This document shows positions 26,025 through 35,385 of a DNA stretch of 64,000 nt, one piece after another (the first letter of the stretch is position 1; every line of letters starts with the position of its first letter). The position numbers were made by a program, and so were the translations under genes. The notes beneath the pieces were generated by a model that searched no databases, was not told the DNA's origin, and worked only from the letters and a program-made list of their open reading frames with translations. Location of the stretch: NCBI RefSeq assembly GCF_006715025.1, contig NZ_VFMK01000001.1, positions 186,001-250,000 on the forward strand, read 5' to 3'. The DNA is from Serratia fonticola (GTDB lineage Bacteria; Pseudomonadota; Gammaproteobacteria; Enterobacterales; Enterobacteriaceae).

Positions 26025-27306
26025 TGACAGGCCCCACCACACTGTTTTTTATATTATATAAAGGTGAAAACGCCCACTGATAAAGCGGCTTTTTATCTAA
26101 AAACACAATGACCTTGGCATGCAATCCACTGGAAATACTTAACATCTTCCCTTTATCACTAAACTCTTTATCTTTAATTGACACCATTACCTTATAATAG
26201 GAATCCATCTGCTGCTGAGCCTGTTTACTGCTGCTACTGTAGATAGCCATTTCTTGTGGTGAAGCCGGTATGGAAGAAATAGAGTTTATCTTTCCTGGAA
26301 ATTGACCAAACTTATCTGATGGAAAAGCATCATAACGAATATTGACACCATCACCGACCTTGATATAAGGGAGACTATTATTGGGTAACCATAAAACAAG
26401 ATAGTATTCAACATTATCGATTGGCTTGATTTGAGCTAAGCTTGCTCCACTTTCCACCATCTGGCCGCTGGTTACGCTTAATGATTCAACCATACCGTCA
26501 ATTTTGGCACTGATAATAATGCTGTTGTTGGCGTCTGACTCTGCCAACTGGCGCTGAAAGTCACTCAGCTGTGATTCATTTTGCGAAATCTGATTGTCGA
26601 AGTCAGCCGCCCGGGTATTCTTATCACTGTAGAGTTGAGCCAGTTGGATCTCCTCTTGGATACTTTGGCTACTGACCCCCTGGTAAGAGCTTTGCTGTTG
26701 TTGAAATAACGAACGTTGATAATTCAACTGATCGCGGGTGATAAGCCCTCTCTTCAGATAGTCTTCATAGTTCTTCAGGGTATCTTCCACCGCTTTGACC
26801 CCTGTTTTTGCACTCTGCACCAACTTTATCGTCTCTTTATGCGCAGCCTCATAACTGTCGATCTGTTTTTGCAAAGCCTCAAGCGTGGATTTTTTATTGT
26901 CTTTCAGCTTCTCAATAATTGCGTTAACGTTATCCATCTGGTTTTTAATGGCAACCAGAGTCGTACTACTCACGTTACCGGAAGTCGTGATTCGGGCGAC
27001 ATCCAACTCATAAAGCGGATCCCCCTTTTTGACTCTATCCCCAACCTTGACGTAACTGTGAATAATATAACCCTGCTGTGGAGATAGGATATTTACTGAA
27101 TGAGGCAAGGTGATAATTTCGCCATCCACGTCGATTCTTCGGGTATATTCAAAGTAAAACATGGAAAAAACGATGACAAAAATAAAGGCAAAACATAATG
27201 CCGCGACAACGGGGGCCGACAATCCTGAAAGTAACAATGCCTTGCCCACCCATTTTTGGCGTTGACCTTCAAGGGCCTCGGTGCGGAAAATACTTTTCTT
27301 ATTCAT
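26017..27306 (-). CDS. HlyD/CvaA-like membrane fusion protein
   Basis: 429 residues from ATG 27306. One membrane helix near residues 25-50 (SAPVVAALCFAFIFVIVFSM), a biotinyl-lipoyl-like half (RIDVDGEIITLPHSVNILSP), a central coiled coil (about 110-265, rich in Gln/Glu/Lys) and a beta-rich C-terminal part. It bridges the ABC exporter and a TolC-type outer-membrane channel. It sits between the peptide gene and exporter gene in the order peptide-adaptor-exporter, with a terminator after the peptide gene. Confidence 0.9.
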   Translation of the reverse strand: MNKKSIFRTEALEGQRQKWVGKALLLSGLSAPVVAALCFAFIFVIVFSMFYFEYTRRIDVDGEIITLPHSVNILSPQQGYIIHSYVKVGDRVKKGDPLYELDVARITTSGNVSSTTLVAIKNQMDNVNAIIEKLKDNKKSTLEALQKQIDSYEAAHKETIKLVQSAKTGVKAVEDTLKNYEDYLKRGLITRDQLNYQRSLFQQQQSSYQGVSSQSIQEEIQLAQLYSDKNTRAADFDNQISQNESQLSDFQRQLAESDANNSIIISAKIDGMVESLSVTSGQMVESGASLAQIKPIDNVEYYLVLWLPNNSLPYIKVGDGVNIRYDAFPSDKFGQFPGKINSISSIPASPQEMAIYSSSSKQAQQQMDSYYKVMVSIKDKEFSDKGKMLSISSGLHAKVIVFLDKKPLYQWAFSPLYNIKNSVVGPVSE

Positions 27307-27324
27307 TGTTTTTCTTTTGACTGA

Positions 27325-27356
27325 CAAAAAAGAACCATGGAGATCCATGGTTCTTT
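27325..27356 (-). terminator. Terminator between the microcin-like peptide gene and its export genes
   Basis: Perfect 12-bp inverted repeat (27329-27340 with 27345-27356, arm AAAGAACCATGG), four-base loop, followed on the minus strand by TTTTTTT. It lies 32 bases after the peptide stop codon and 19 bases before the adaptor start. It should let most transcripts stop after the peptide gene, giving much more peptide than transporter. Confidence 0.9.
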
Positions 27357-27387
27357 AATAAAGACGTACTAACTAAATGTTCTACAT

Positions 27388-27741
27388 TTAGATAGTTCCG
27401 TTAATAAGACCTTCAATTGCTTTCGATGAAAGATCCAGAGTAGTATCCCAACCCACGGTAATCGCAGCCACACCACCGCCGACAATACCAAAAACACCAC
27501 CTGCCAGCATACCAACGCCTTGACCAATAGCGCCAAAGCCCAGCAAACCGCCGCCATCGCCACCGTGTTTCCCACCAATAACGGCGCCAGCCATACCACC
27601 TGCAGCTGCACCAAGCGTAGCAGAAACGGCGGCTTCCCCAATGTTAGAAACGAGACTGGTCACAGTACTTTGCAGGCTGCTGAAATCCCACCAATAAGCA
27701 CCGGAAACTTCATTCATTTCGATTACGGAAAGTTCTTTCAT
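27388..27741 (-). CDS. Microcin-like secreted peptide precursor with double-glycine-type leader
   Basis: 117 residues from ATG 27741 (GGAG nine bases upstream; another ATG five codons earlier is not preceded by one). The leader MKELSVIEMNEVSGA fits the double-glycine consensus (hydrophobic at -4, -7, -12; Gly-Ala at -2/-1) recognised by C39 peptidases. The predicted mature part of about 102 residues has no cysteine, starts YWWDF, and is very rich in Gly and Ala with GxxxG-like repeats (GAAAGGMAGAVIGG, GGVFGIVGGGVAA), as in colicin V-like class II microcins that insert into membranes. The adaptor and exporter genes follow. Antibacterial action is inferred; no immunity gene is recognised. Confidence 0.8.
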   Translation of the reverse strand: MKELSVIEMNEVSGAYWWDFSSLQSTVTSLVSNIGEAAVSATLGAAAGGMAGAVIGGKHGGDGGGLLGFGAIGQGVGMLAGGVFGIVGGGVAAITVGWDTTLDLSSKAIEGLINGTI

Positions 27742-27949
27742 CTTTAATAACTCCATTTATTATTTCTAACTCAAGGGCAAGGACAATAAAATAATTTTTT
27801 AATGCATTCCCAGAGTTGTTTTTAAGTTTAACCTTATAGATAGAAAACACTCGAATGTTCCCGAGTGAGAGATACCTTACCACTTTTCTTTTACAGGCAA
27901 ACATGAATTATGTTTTTTGATATATGAATTATATCATTTGAGTTATGAA

Positions 27950-28897
27950 TTAGTTTTGCGTGATAGTAAACGTCATTGCAGCATTTGCAGTACCCGGTGT
28001 GATATTATTACCCGTTTGTTTATAACGAGCGAACATAGGAATACTAACATTCAACTCTCCCGCACTATGATACATCGTAGGAGTAGCGAATTTAATAGGG
28101 GTCCTATTACTGTCTAAAACTTCGACTACCACACCCGTTGCTGCTCCTGTCTCTGTGGGAATATTAATCATACCATTACCGGGGGTAGTTCCTACCGGAT
28201 CAAAAGATATCTGAATAGGGATATTATCGTTCTGGCACTCCAGTTCAATATTAAAATTGCGCTCAGATGAAGCAGCGCTGCTCCCTGGACCATTGAACTC
28301 ACTTCTCCTGGGGCTGCCAAGATCGACCGTCTGACTCCTTGAGTTTAGAGATACCAGACAACTTTTTTGAATCACTTTCAGTCCAGCAAAATAGACATCC
28401 GCCACTGAAGATGAATCCAACGTAAATCGAGCAACCAGCGTATTTCCGATACTGCCTCCCGTGTTTATTGGCCCGGTTTTTACAAATGTGAACCGGAGGT
28501 TCTCTGTTACTTTCCAAGCGGTAATTGGGTTAGGAGAAATATTGGTGGTATAGGGGATATTCCGCGAAGGTCCAGACCAGAGATCGGAGAAGATAACACC
28601 AACGCCAGCGATCCCGGTTTCATATGCACCAGGAACCGTCGTACTTGCTGTCAGTAATGACAGGGAGCGATAATTTGTTGAACCACTGCAAATGGTGGTT
28701 AGCGTTTTACCGACCAGGTCACCATTGGTACGAACCACGAGCTCTTGACCTATTTCAATTCTGGGATCAACCGCCAAGGTCATTAGCCCTGTTCTAACCG
28801 TTTGCGGTATGAGACCACATCCCGCGTGAGCGAATGATGTTAACAATGAAGCAAACGCAAGCAGCGCCATCTCATGTATTTTAAAAATTTTTCTCAT
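27950..28897 (-). CDS. Fimbrial tip adhesin-like protein of chaperone-usher operon 1
   Basis: 315 residues from ATG 28897. Signal peptide ending SFAHA, a variable N-terminal domain with two cysteines (about 25-170), then a pilin-type domain (CLVSLNSRSQTVDLGSPRRS ... IELECQNDN) that ends with the alternate hydrophobic strand and TFTITQN. A two-domain subunit, last in the operon, is the position of FimH-type adhesins. The receptor cannot be predicted. AT-content is higher than in the usher. Confidence 0.82.
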   Translation of the reverse strand: MRKIFKIHEMALLAFASLLTSFAHAGCGLIPQTVRTGLMTLAVDPRIEIGQELVVRTNGDLVGKTLTTICSGSTNYRSLSLLTASTTVPGAYETGIAGVGVIFSDLWSGPSRNIPYTTNISPNPITAWKVTENLRFTFVKTGPINTGGSIGNTLVARFTLDSSSVADVYFAGLKVIQKSCLVSLNSRSQTVDLGSPRRSEFNGPGSSAASSERNFNIELECQNDNIPIQISFDPVGTTPGNGMINIPTETGAATGVVVEVLDSNRTPIKFATPTMYHSAGELNVSIPMFARYKQTGNNITPGTANAAMTFTITQN

Positions 28898-28945
28898 GTT
28901 ATTTCTCACAAAAAAGTGAAGGTGTTATAGAGAACAACTAATGAT

Positions 28946-31504
28946 TTAGTGACAATCTCCATTGATCACCTTGATGCCGCCTTGTGCGCCGTCCTGAGGC
29001 AGTTGGTAAGCCACACGGCACTGTTTATCGCTGTCCTTACCCCATTGCACCAACAAGGAGCCAACCGGGGCCAAACCATTGAGGTAAACCTGCCCATCAT
29101 CACCAACAATACTGGCCTGTTTGTTCTGCTGTGACGGATCCGTCACGGTGGCTCCAAAAGGAATAGGTGAACCATTGCGAGTTAAGCGCATCATTACCCG
29201 GCTCCCCACCTGGGCAACAAAGCTGGCACGGACTATCGCGCCTCTGGTTGGGACCACGCTTTGTGTCGTCAAATCCAAATCGACGTCGTCTGGCAACGTT
29301 GTCGTATCCAGCGCCATGTCGGACCGACGGTAGGGTGCAACGTTAGGTACCACGGTATAACCACGGAAATCGGTTTTAACCCCGGTCTGGTTATACACCC
29401 CAACGCCAGCAGCGCCAGGTGCAGCAACCAAGGCGGCGGTGTCACCAAATGCCTGGCTGAAGGTAATACCATCGGCATGGGCCAGTACTCCCCCTTCCAG
29501 CCCATAGTTCAGGCGACGCACGTTGCGGTCATAGCCGTAACCAGCACTCACTTCACCATAAGTTCCACGATAGCCGCCATCAAGATGACCATTATTGCCT
29601 CCCCCCTGGCTGGTATATCCCTGTTGCATATTCCAGTAAAGGTTGTTATCAGGTAACGCCGTACCGCCAATGCCAACGCTGTTGGTGGTATTGCCTGGCT
29701 TGCTGCTACTGACGGTATAATTGGCCCAGGTATTTGAAAGCCAACGCTCTAATGGCACACTGATATTGAAGGACACAACCTGATCTTTATCATAAGAACG
29801 CCCACCCACCCAATTGCTTGAGTTACGGCTATAGCTGTAATTGAGGCTATAACTGATACTATTCCAACTATTGTTGTAACCGGCAGATATTGATTCCATC
29901 CTCTGTTGGCTACGCCAGTAATCCTCCCGTAGCAGACTCAGACTCAGGGATCCCAGTTTATCCGACAGGTTTTGGTTGAGCGTTAACTCGGTACGATTAC
30001 GTGTTCTATAAGGCGTGTATCCAATTTGGTTGGAACGGTAACTATCCATGACTTCCGCTAGGGAATAGTAGTCACTGGTTGAATATCGATAACCCGCAAT
30101 CGCAAAGTTAGTCCCTGTCTCTGCAAAGTTTTTGCTATACCGGACACGCCAGGATTGACCATTTTCCTTCATTTGGTCCTGAGGCTTTGACCAAGCTTGG
30201 GTGACGTCAGCAGAAAATGCGCCAAAATCGCCAAAGTTTTTACCCAACCCAAAGGCTAAAGACTGGTATTTTGATGCCGCCTGCACGCCGCCGTAGGCGG
30301 TCATATTGAAAGGTAAACCATAAATTCCGGTCAGTTGGCTGAACGAGGTCTTATCAACGTCACCATCATAGGAACGGTATTGGCCACTGGTAATGCTGTA
30401 TTTAAACCGTCCCTCACGCTGCAGTACAGGCAATGACGCATAAGGAACGACAAAATTCTGCGAACTCCCATCGGCTTCATTGATTGTAACTTGCAGGTCA
30501 CCACTCCCTCCTGTGGCGTACATATCAGTGATCTCAAAGCTGCCTGGAGCGACATAACTTTGGTAAATTATATAGCCATTCTGCCGGATAACGACCTGCG
30601 CATTACTGCGCGCGGTACCACGCACGATAGGGGCATATCCGCGTAAGCTTTCAGGCAGCATTTCATCATCAGAGGCAAGCTGGGCACCACGGAAAGGTAC
30701 GCTATCAAAAATATCTGCCGGGGATGAGCTATCCCCTAATGTCAGTTGTCCTTTTAAAGACACTATATTTCTTTGTAGATAAGTATATACATTATCCCAA
30801 CTGCCTTGCCCTGAACTATCGCGATTCCAAGTGGTGTAATTTCGCAAACGCCATGGACCAATGTTTAAACCAGGACGCAAGTTAAGGTACTGACTGTTAC
30901 TATCTTGCGTATTGGCAGCCTGTGCGTAGTTATTTGCACCTGAAAAACGGTAGTTTAACAACAGGGCCGGAATGCCTTCATCATATTGATCTGGAGAAAC
31001 ATAGCCGCGAGCATTGGCTACCAAGGCAGCTTGAGGAAGACTGAGCAATAAGCGCTGGGTATTAAAATTAAATCGAGCCGCGGCTTGGGGTATAGCGCTG
31101 ATGTTTACACACCCCTCTTTCTCCTGCAATGCTGGAAAAGACTCAGTACGGACACCGTAAGACTTTAATATGGCTAAGCTAATGCAGGGGGCAAGGGTAT
31201 CATTTCCCTCATCATCCTTTTTACGGGAAAAATAGAGGTTTCTGGTTTCCACAAAAGCATTATTTAGCCAGATGTCAACACGATACTCACCAGCAGCCTG
31301 GCTGTTGCTATCTTCAAACGCAGAGAGATCGGGGGAAGACTCACTTCCCTCACCGCCAATCTGTAAAAATGCAGGGTTAAAAAACTCACGAGCTAACGCC
31401 TTGCTACCCGGAAAAATACAAGGTGTGATTATTGGAATTAATAAAATCCAGCCTAAATGACTGGGCCCAAACCTAGGATGAAAGAGAACTTTTTTTTTAC
31501 TCAT
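28946..31504 (-). CDS. Outer-membrane usher of chaperone-usher operon 1 (FimD type)
   Basis: 852 residues from ATG 31504, which has GGAG six bases upstream; earlier in-frame ATGs lack this. Signal peptide, then the usher N-terminal domain (FFNPAFLQIGGEG ... DLSAFED), a beta barrel with plug (about 140-680), and C-terminal domains ending VAYQLPQDGAQGGIKVINGDCH. The GDSSSPADIFDSVPFRGAQL and GYAPIVRGTARSNAQVVIRQ motifs are standard. It assembles and threads pilins to the surface with the chaperone encoded upstream. Confidence 0.96.
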   Translation of the reverse strand: MSKKKVLFHPRFGPSHLGWILLIPIITPCIFPGSKALAREFFNPAFLQIGGEGSESSPDLSAFEDSNSQAAGEYRVDIWLNNAFVETRNLYFSRKKDDEGNDTLAPCISLAILKSYGVRTESFPALQEKEGCVNISAIPQAAARFNFNTQRLLLSLPQAALVANARGYVSPDQYDEGIPALLLNYRFSGANNYAQAANTQDSNSQYLNLRPGLNIGPWRLRNYTTWNRDSSGQGSWDNVYTYLQRNIVSLKGQLTLGDSSSPADIFDSVPFRGAQLASDDEMLPESLRGYAPIVRGTARSNAQVVIRQNGYIIYQSYVAPGSFEITDMYATGGSGDLQVTINEADGSSQNFVVPYASLPVLQREGRFKYSITSGQYRSYDGDVDKTSFSQLTGIYGLPFNMTAYGGVQAASKYQSLAFGLGKNFGDFGAFSADVTQAWSKPQDQMKENGQSWRVRYSKNFAETGTNFAIAGYRYSTSDYYSLAEVMDSYRSNQIGYTPYRTRNRTELTLNQNLSDKLGSLSLSLLREDYWRSQQRMESISAGYNNSWNSISYSLNYSYSRNSSNWVGGRSYDKDQVVSFNISVPLERWLSNTWANYTVSSSKPGNTTNSVGIGGTALPDNNLYWNMQQGYTSQGGGNNGHLDGGYRGTYGEVSAGYGYDRNVRRLNYGLEGGVLAHADGITFSQAFGDTAALVAAPGAAGVGVYNQTGVKTDFRGYTVVPNVAPYRRSDMALDTTTLPDDVDLDLTTQSVVPTRGAIVRASFVAQVGSRVMMRLTRNGSPIPFGATVTDPSQQNKQASIVGDDGQVYLNGLAPVGSLLVQWGKDSDKQCRVAYQLPQDGAQGGIKVINGDCH

Positions 31505-31576
31505 TTTACACTCCATTGCAAAAAACAAACAACTTATCTAACAGACCAACACCTTCGCTCTGATGAAAGTGAAATG

Positions 31577-32254
31577 TTAAAAAGCTGATTTATGAATTTC
31601 GCCTGTCCCGCCATAATCATTAATGATTTGCCACGTAACTTCTCTACCAGAAACCCCGGCAGGTAATGAGAAAGTAGCCGTTGACGACGGAGCAACATAG
31701 TTTGCATCAGGAACTCTTTTGCCATTAATTTTTACAAACATAAAATTCATATAGTATGGCGTTGGATTAGTTATCTGTAATTTATCACCAGTAGAGCGCC
31801 ACTGTAGTTGTGAAGTTACATCCTCCGGAACGTTTCCCTTTAATGCATCAGGTCTAAAGATCAGCTTTAGACGCGAGCGCACTGCGATTTGCAATGTATT
31901 TTTATTATCAGAAACGGAGTTAGGAATTGATTTTATATTCAACCAGAATAAGGATTCTTTATTCTCTGGAAGATTGCCCCCGGCCCTGACGATACGCAGA
32001 ACGTTTTGTTGATCTCCATCTAACCTGAACAGCGGAGGTGTAACAATAAAGGGTGCCTTATCATTGCTGTCAGTGGCATTTTCCACCCAGGACTGAATAA
32101 GGTACGGGGTTTTATCTAAATTACTGACACTGATTGATTCCTCTTTTTTATTTCCTTCATAAACCAGTCGACTTCCGCCGATACTGACACCAGCATGAGC
32201 TACTGCAACGTAAGATAGTAACAAAGAGAATGCTACCAAAGGGAATCTACGCAT
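31577..32254 (-). CDS. Periplasmic pilus chaperone of operon 1 (FimC/PapD type)
   Basis: 225 residues. Signal peptide ending AHA, then two immunoglobulin-like domains. Key features: SRLVYEGNKKEESISVSN at the start, the conserved Arg/Lys of the subunit-binding cleft, RIVRAGGNLPENKESLFWLN (G1-strand region and proline bulge) and KLIFRPDAL. It folds and carries pilins to the usher. The gene is separated from the major pilin gene by a hairpin at 32293-32314. Confidence 0.95.
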   Translation of the reverse strand: MRRFPLVAFSLLLSYVAVAHAGVSIGGSRLVYEGNKKEESISVSNLDKTPYLIQSWVENATDSNDKAPFIVTPPLFRLDGDQQNVLRIVRAGGNLPENKESLFWLNIKSIPNSVSDNKNTLQIAVRSRLKLIFRPDALKGNVPEDVTSQLQWRSTGDKLQITNPTPYYMNFMFVKINGKRVPDANYVAPSSTATFSLPAGVSGREVTWQIINDYGGTGEIHKSAF

Positions 32255-32292
32255 AATAAAACCTTAAAATATATTTTACAAATAGCAATAAA

Positions 32293-32314
32293 GCCACCCT
32301 AAATATAGGGTGGC
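32293..32314 (-). terminator. Hairpin between the major pilin and chaperone genes of operon 1
   Basis: Perfect 8-bp inverted repeat GCCACCCT / AGGGTGGC (32293-32300, 32307-32314), six-base loop, followed on the minus strand by TTTATTGCTATTT. It is placed just after the pilin gene, where an attenuating or mRNA-protecting hairpin usually sets pilin levels above the assembly proteins. Confidence 0.75.
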
Positions 32315-32330
32315 GATTTTAAATTACTAA

Positions 32331-32879
32331 TTAATAGTTTACGGTGAAAGTAGCGATTGAGTTCGCTTTACCAGCAGTAACGGCTGTTTCTTTCTGAATA
32401 TAACGTGCGTAGAAATCCAATTGATTTTCAGTACCAGTACCCGTGGTCAGCGTATAAGCACTTGACTCAGTATACAGAGGCAACACCCCAGCCTTATCGG
32501 ACAATTGGATACCAACACCAGTAGCTTTACCCGCTTCATCAGTCAAGGCCAGAACGGTATTATCACCTGAGTAGGCAATACCATCAAACTTTAACTTAGC
32601 CGTGGCTACGCTTGCTGGACAATCTTTCAGAACGATATTGAATTTTGTCGCACTTGCAGTACCACCTGCGGTTGAACCAACACCGCTAAACGCAGTGGTA
32701 TGAACATCACCCATCATAACGTCCATGGTAGTTGCACCTGCACCATCCAGATCAACTACACAAGCGGAGTCAATGATATTACCTTTGAAATTAACAGTAC
32801 CATCAGCGGCCGCAACCACATTTGAGATCCCACCGATCAAAGCAACAGAAACAAAAGCGGCCATCATAGTCTTTTTCAT
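32331..32879 (-). CDS. Major fimbrial subunit of operon 1 (type 1 pilin family)
   Basis: 182 residues from ATG 32879 (AAAGGATAAACGT upstream); a longer frame upstream is not needed. Signal peptide MKKTMMAAFVSVALIGGISN to VVAA, then ADGTVNFKGNIIDSACVVD, the donor-strand and first-cysteine region, the second cysteine in LKDCPAS and the C-terminal YARYIQKETAVTAGKANSIA. ATFTVNY end shows the beta-zipper penultimate Tyr-type motif. It polymerises into the pilus rod. First gene of the operon. Confidence 0.95.
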   Translation of the reverse strand: MKKTMMAAFVSVALIGGISNVVAAADGTVNFKGNIIDSACVVDLDGAGATTMDVMMGDVHTTAFSGVGSTAGGTASATKFNIVLKDCPASVATAKLKFDGIAYSGDNTVLALTDEAGKATGVGIQLSDKAGVLPLYTESSAYTLTTGTGTENQLDFYARYIQKETAVTAGKANSIATFTVNY

Positions 32880-33761
32880 ACGTTTATCCTTTGGTTCCTT
32901 TAAAGGCAAAAATTGTATTGATATCTTTAAACACAGTTGTATGAATGTAATGACTCATTGTCATCTCATTGTCATCTGTATCAGCTTCTGGCAATCCCAT
33001 CCATCATTCCAGTTCCAGGCATTTTTCTTTCCAGTCACTAGCCAGCGGGATGAACAGTAAGCGATGAGTAAGATAACGATTTTATTTCAGCGTGAGTAAT
33101 GAATTAAATCTCATGCAAGTTAAGATTCACACCAGACATCATATTCACATTTGCGTATAGCCGGTTCAAAAATATGAAAGCTTAATCATTCACACTTCTT
33201 GTTTGAGTCATCTGTTTATCGACAGGAACAGCACTGATTGAGGGCGTACTGGAAAAATTCATGTAGAGTATAACTCCACGCATTGTGTGAATTATATCAA
33301 CATACATATCGCAAGCTGAATATATACCCATTCATTTATATTGATTTTTTCTGGGTTTTATTCATGTTTTCGTTTCCTTTAGCAAGTAATTAAATGTTCA
33401 TCGTATCCCTTTACCATTTTATTCATAATGAGTTACCACCAGGACCGCCTCCGTAACGCGGAGTAATGTAATATCGATGTAGCAGAAAAGTATAACTTAA
33501 CCTAAAAATAGTGCGATTCTAGTATCATGTGAGATGAGTAGCTACGCCTCCTTTTCCAGACAACAGACCAGATCAAATCTAACTGGCCAGTACGATTAGA
33601 GGTTATTTTCAGGGAAATTCAGGGAGATAAGTGAAAACCCTTCTCTTAACTCTTGGCGGAACAATCTTAATTATTACCTTCTCAGGTTAAACTCTTTGAA
33701 ATTTCTCCTCGTATACTATAAACCTTCAAGAACTAAATAATTTTATCAACGGAGAGTAGCG
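32880..33761. other. AT-rich regulatory region upstream of chaperone-usher operon 1
   Basis: About 880 bases without a credible gene. It must contain the operon 1 promoter on the minus strand. I looked for an invertible element with paired inverted repeats, as in fimS of E. coli, and for fimB/fimE-like recombinase genes nearby, and saw neither. A short hairpin CTCCGTAACGCGGAG lies near 33448. Confidence 0.45.
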
Positions 33762-34007
33762 ATGGATTGCATTTATATATTTTCCATACCATTATTATTT
33801 ACCACATCAATAATATCTTTCCTCTTACACGCTCAACATATTAATCGTAACAAACTTATTACACCGGCAAGAGGAGACAACATCAAACAAATGAGACTGA
33901 CTTTTGACAGCCCAAGCAAGGTAAATGTTAAAAAGGGAAATCAGCATCATAATATCAGTTCTCTTTGTCGTTTTTGTCCTATTAGTCAGCGTCATACGTT
34001 TAAATAG
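33762..34007 (+). CDS. Possible small membrane protein, unrecognised
   Basis: 81 codons starting ATG with GGAGAG five bases upstream, a good ribosome site. The first about 24 residues (MDCIYIFSIPLLFTTSIISF) are hydrophobic and could be a membrane anchor or signal; the rest is basic and polar with two cysteines near the end. I recognise no family. The strong ribosome site and the position before a LuxR-type gene are the only support; the region is AT-rich, so chance frames are frequent. Confidence 0.35.
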   Translation: MDCIYIFSIPLLFTTSIISFLLHAQHINRNKLITPARGDNIKQMRLTFDSPSKVNVKKGNQHHNISSLCRFCPISQRHTFK

Positions 34008-34717
34008 ATAGGTGCTACTATTCATTACCCATTAGCAGTTATACCTTACTGAAAGTGCATTAAAAAAATATTTATATAAAAAATCGAGATAGAAAGTTAA
34101 AGACAAGAAACTCTGAATGAAAAAAGGCATGCTGGCCAGAGGATCGGCAAAAAAAAAGCTGTGGGAAATACAGGCCGAAGCGGCACATCAGGCAAGATCA
34201 AAGCATGGTTGCCAATACCGGCGAAAGAAAATCTATTTGCGGCAGGTCGTCAGTCGCAGTTCGTTGGTATGTCGTAGTTTTGAGACGATGGCCTCACATT
34301 TGTGTATATGTGAGCTTAACGAAAAGGGTATCCACTGGGAAAGGTGCCTAAAAAACTATGTCCGTGATCTTACGCAATTGAGCTAAAACGGCTTGCTCTT
34401 CAGAAATTGCTGTTCATCCATTTATATAAAATATATCTCATAAAATGCACAACACAATACCATAATTTATTTCTAACAAAAATCACGAGTCATAATATTT
34501 ACTCACGAAACAGATCGAGTTTTGCACATCGATACAAATAGAGATGAATTGCAGTTATCCAACGTAGATTTCACATGATTTATACTCAAAGATGAGCAAA
34601 ATTGAGATTACAAAAAAAACAAACGTGGTATTTTCAAACAACAAAAAACAGCAATAAGACAGAGAGGCATTGCAATATTTTTCACGGCATGGACGTTCAT
34701 ACTCATGGAGAACACAA
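34008..34717. other. Gap with one unrecognised frame (34117-34386) before the first LuxR-type gene
   Basis: A plus-strand frame of 89 codons at 34117 encodes a basic protein beginning MKKGMLARGSAKKKLWEIQA with six cysteines, but it has no clear ribosome site and no family I know. Its DNA is richer in G+C than the surrounding bases, which could mark a relic of an older gene. The rest (34390-34700) is AT-rich promoter-like sequence. Confidence 0.3.
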
Positions 34718-35284
34718 ATGGAAAGAAAATATGCAATAATAACCAGTGATGAATATTTTTATTGTGGCATAGAATCAATAATAAAAGAAACAGATGAAAA
34801 CAATGAGGTTATTAGGATACATTCGAAAGATATAAACAACGTGATATTATTAAAACAACTCGTCTTTGATTCATATGTTTTTATAATATATCTCCATACA
34901 GTCAGTGCAAATTTCATCACGCTAAGCCGACTAGAGGAAATGATGGCTGGCGTCATTCTTTTTTCAAAGGACAAAAGGATTACTGATTTTTGTCAATCTT
35001 ATGGCGTTAACTGTGTTAACATACATTCTATTCATGAAGTCGATACTATACTCAAGCTTCCTAATTGGTTGGGGCACTTTACTAAGGGCTTACTTTCACT
35101 TAAAGAAAAACGTGTACTCATAAAACTGCTAAATGGTTGGTCAATAAGAAAGTTAGCAGTTGCAGACGGACTTTCATATAAAACAATTTCATCACACAAA
35201 AGAAATGGACTAACAAAACTAGGTATTAAAAATATAAACCTATTAGTTAACAGTGCAAGTTGTGACGTGCTAAAAGTACTATAA
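34718..35284 (+). CDS. LuxR-family DNA-binding regulator A
   Basis: 188 residues from ATG 34718, seven bases after GGAG. The N-terminal part (KYAIITSDEYFYCGIESIIK) resembles a degenerate receiver domain; no phosphorylatable Asp is obvious. The C-terminal LuxR/FixJ helix-turn-helix runs from LSLKEKRVLIKLLNGWSIRK to SYKTISSHKRNGLTKLGIKN. Proteins of this build often control fimbriae in enterobacteria. It lies between two fimbrial operons in AT-rich DNA with other regulators. Confidence 0.8.
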   Translation: MERKYAIITSDEYFYCGIESIIKETDENNEVIRIHSKDINNVILLKQLVFDSYVFIIYLHTVSANFITLSRLEEMMAGVILFSKDKRITDFCQSYGVNCVNIHSIHEVDTILKLPNWLGHFTKGLLSLKEKRVLIKLLNGWSIRKLAVADGLSYKTISSHKRNGLTKLGIKNINLLVNSASCDVLKVL

Positions 35285-35385
35285 GCTAATCAAGATAAAC
35301 ACCCACATGAATATTATAATAATACCAAAATTCATTCTAAATGCTATAGCCTCCCAACGGGGCTATAGCAGATTCACATTTACTA

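Noticed and set aside
27710..27904. 64-codon minus-strand frame overlapping the microcin-like leader, considered as an immunity gene
   Set aside because: It has no ribosome site, overlaps the precursor start in another frame, and lacks clear membrane helices; best explained as a chance frame in the promoter region.
32880..33761. Possible invertible promoter switch upstream of pilus operon 1
   Set aside because: No paired inverted repeats of useful length and no fimB/fimE-like recombinase gene were found in the window.
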